DNA from: Deltaproteobacteria bacterium
Lineage (GTDB): Bacteria; Desulfobacterota; Desulfuromonadia; Desulfuromonadales; BM103
Reading direction: 5' to 3'
Length of the DNA: 64,000 nt
NCBI GenBank assembly: GCA_005774545.1
Contig: VAUL01000002.1
Coordinates: forward strand, 1 to 64,000
The notes under the pieces were generated by a model. The model was not told the origin of the DNA. It did not search any database and saw only the letters and a list, made by a program, of their open reading frames with translations. Below, one piece after another: positions 63,069 through 64,000 of this stretch. The position numbers and the translations under genes were made by a program. The first letter of the stretch is position 1, and the number at the start of each line of letters is the position of its first letter.

Positions 63069-64000
63069 ATGCGGATCCCTTCCCTGAAACCGATCGTGCT
63101 GTTTGCGGCCATCGGCCTGCTCTGTGCCATGCCGGCCGTGGCCGCCATCGAACTGCGCCGGGCAGACGATTCGCCCGTTGTCATCCAGGACGTCTACCAG
63201 CGCGACGGGGCGTCTTTCATCGCCATCGACGAGGTCCTGGCCGTCCTCGGTTTTTCCGGGGAATGGGACAACGTCGCCCATCTCTACCGGATCACCACCC
63301 CCCGCGGCGTGGCGGTCATCTCCCCCGGCAGCAGCTACCTCCGCTACGGCGAGCGGGCTGTCCGGGTTGAGCAGAAGCCGCGTTTTATCGACGGCAAACT
63401 GCGGGTTTCCGACGCCTTCCTGACCGGGCAGTTCGTCCCGCTGCTCGATCTCCCCCTGCAGGTCAAAAACCTCAATCCGGCCGCCCCGCCGCCGCCGCAG
63501 ACCCCGCTCGACGAGCTGTTTTCCCTGTTGCTGCTGCAGCGGCCCAAGGCGGCCGTCGACAGCCAGTGGGTGGTGGGTATCGATCCGGGCCACGGCGGCC
63601 AGGATTCGGGCGCCATCGGCAAGGACGGAACGACCGAGCAGGCCGTCAACCTCGCGGTTGCCCGGAATCTGCAGAAGCTGCTCAAGATGCGTCGCGGCGC
63701 CCCGGTGGTCATGACCCGCGACGCCGATTATGCCGTGAGCCCGGCCCAGCGTCTCGAGGCCGTCACGCGCGGCCAGGCGGATCTCCTGCTGTCGTTGCAC
63801 GCGCAGGCCGGGTTTTCGCCGGCGGCGCAGGGGGTGATGCTGTTCATCGCGCCGGATACGGCTGGCGAGCCGCCGCAGGACGGCGCGCCGGCGGCCGTGC
63901 CGGCGGTCAACGCCAGCCGGCAGTTGGCTGAAGCGCTGCATGCCGCGTTCGTCTCGGCCGGCTACCGGGTGGCTCCCGTCGAGGAGCGGCCGCTTCTCCC
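63069..64000 (+). CDS. N-acetylmuramoyl-L-alanine amidase, 3' end beyond window
   Basis: At least 310 residues, still open at the right edge. Signal peptide about 1-26 (MRIPSLKPIVLFAAIGLLCA). Residues about 30-135 are a small N-terminal domain (copper-amine-oxidase-like pattern). The Amidase_3 zinc domain starts near 168: GIDPGHGGQDSGAIG (His), TEQAVNLAV (Glu), TRDADYAVS and LLSLHAQA (His). Cuts the amide between MurNAc and the stem peptide in the periplasm. Downstream of repeat D with its own promoter. Confidence 0.9.
   Translation, partial: MRIPSLKPIVLFAAIGLLCAMPAVAAIELRRADDSPVVIQDVYQRDGASFIAIDEVLAVLGFSGEWDNVAHLYRITTPRGVAVISPGSSYLRYGERAVRVEQKPRFIDGKLRVSDAFLTGQFVPLLDLPLQVKNLNPAAPPPPQTPLDELFSLLLLQRPKAAVDSQWVVGIDPGHGGQDSGAIGKDGTTEQAVNLAVARNLQKLLKMRRGAPVVMTRDADYAVSPAQRLEAVTRGQADLLLSLHAQAGFSPAAQGVMLFIAPDTAGEPPQDGAPAAVPAVNASRQLAEALHAAFVSAGYRVAPVEERPLL

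Overview
High-GC bacterial chromosome, double-membraned (LpxH-type lipid A enzyme, several lipoproteins, PpiD foldase). The gene set suggests a Deltaproteobacterium of the Desulfuromonadia/Geobacter type: a DUF3365-type haem sensor, a cbb3 oxidase in an otherwise signalling-rich genome, a short NAGS-like acetyltransferase, HD-GYP and PilZ proteins, AmrS and HypF. This is inference from gene content; there is no rRNA to settle it. No prophage, insertion sequence, CRISPR array or integron is visible. The window looks like core chromosome with signalling inserts, and no gene-free stretch exceeds about 235 bases.

Layout. 1-2353: an edge-truncated M23 peptidase, a kinase-less haem sensor and a 62-residue protein. 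2424-6203: an operon on the minus strand (ppiD, purC, a TPR lipoprotein), then tRNA-Ala(GGC) with its own promoter and terminator. 6302-11974: the rod-shape cluster mreB, mreC, mreD, mrdA, rodA. 12051-13669: amrS and a nitroreductase. 13680-17990: a two-gene c-di-GMP operon (PilZ plus acyltransferase-like protein, then V4R-GAF-HD-GYP-PilZ) behind a very AT-rich leader. 18161-21467: rarA and a CPA2 antiporter. 21603-26426: nadK, recN, a NAGS-like acetyltransferase, an M23 peptidase and a glycine-zipper lipoprotein. 26609-32223: secA, a soluble sensor kinase and argJ. 32258-38207: REC-PilZ protein, dgt, a RomR-like response regulator and valS. 38296-48560: PAS protein and the cbb3 oxidase cluster ccoNOQP-GHI-mscS-ccoS-fixH-like-safE. 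48792-54495: sensor kinase, ispB, pseudoreceiver-PilZ protein and hypF. 54467-64000: pfkA, lon, an M16 peptidase pair, lpxH, a DHH phosphoesterase and an edge-truncated amidase.

How the genes work together. The mre/mrd genes, the M23 peptidases and the amidase shape and cleave peptidoglycan. The cco genes encode a microaerobic haem-copper oxidase together with its copper and assembly proteins. Four PilZ proteins and an HD-GYP protein point to a sizeable c-di-GMP network. Two of those PilZ proteins carry altered [DN]xSxxG motifs, and one of these two also has a receiver lacking the phospho-accepting aspartate.

The least expected features are: a family of tandem seven-base repeats at four intergenic sites, two of them large inverted repeats and one supplying a gene's stop codon; a cbb3 oxidase in which the extra haem c domain sits on CcoO instead of CcoP; the PilZ-acyltransferase/HD-GYP operon; a mechanosensitive channel inside the oxidase cluster; and an apparently leaderless amidase gene.
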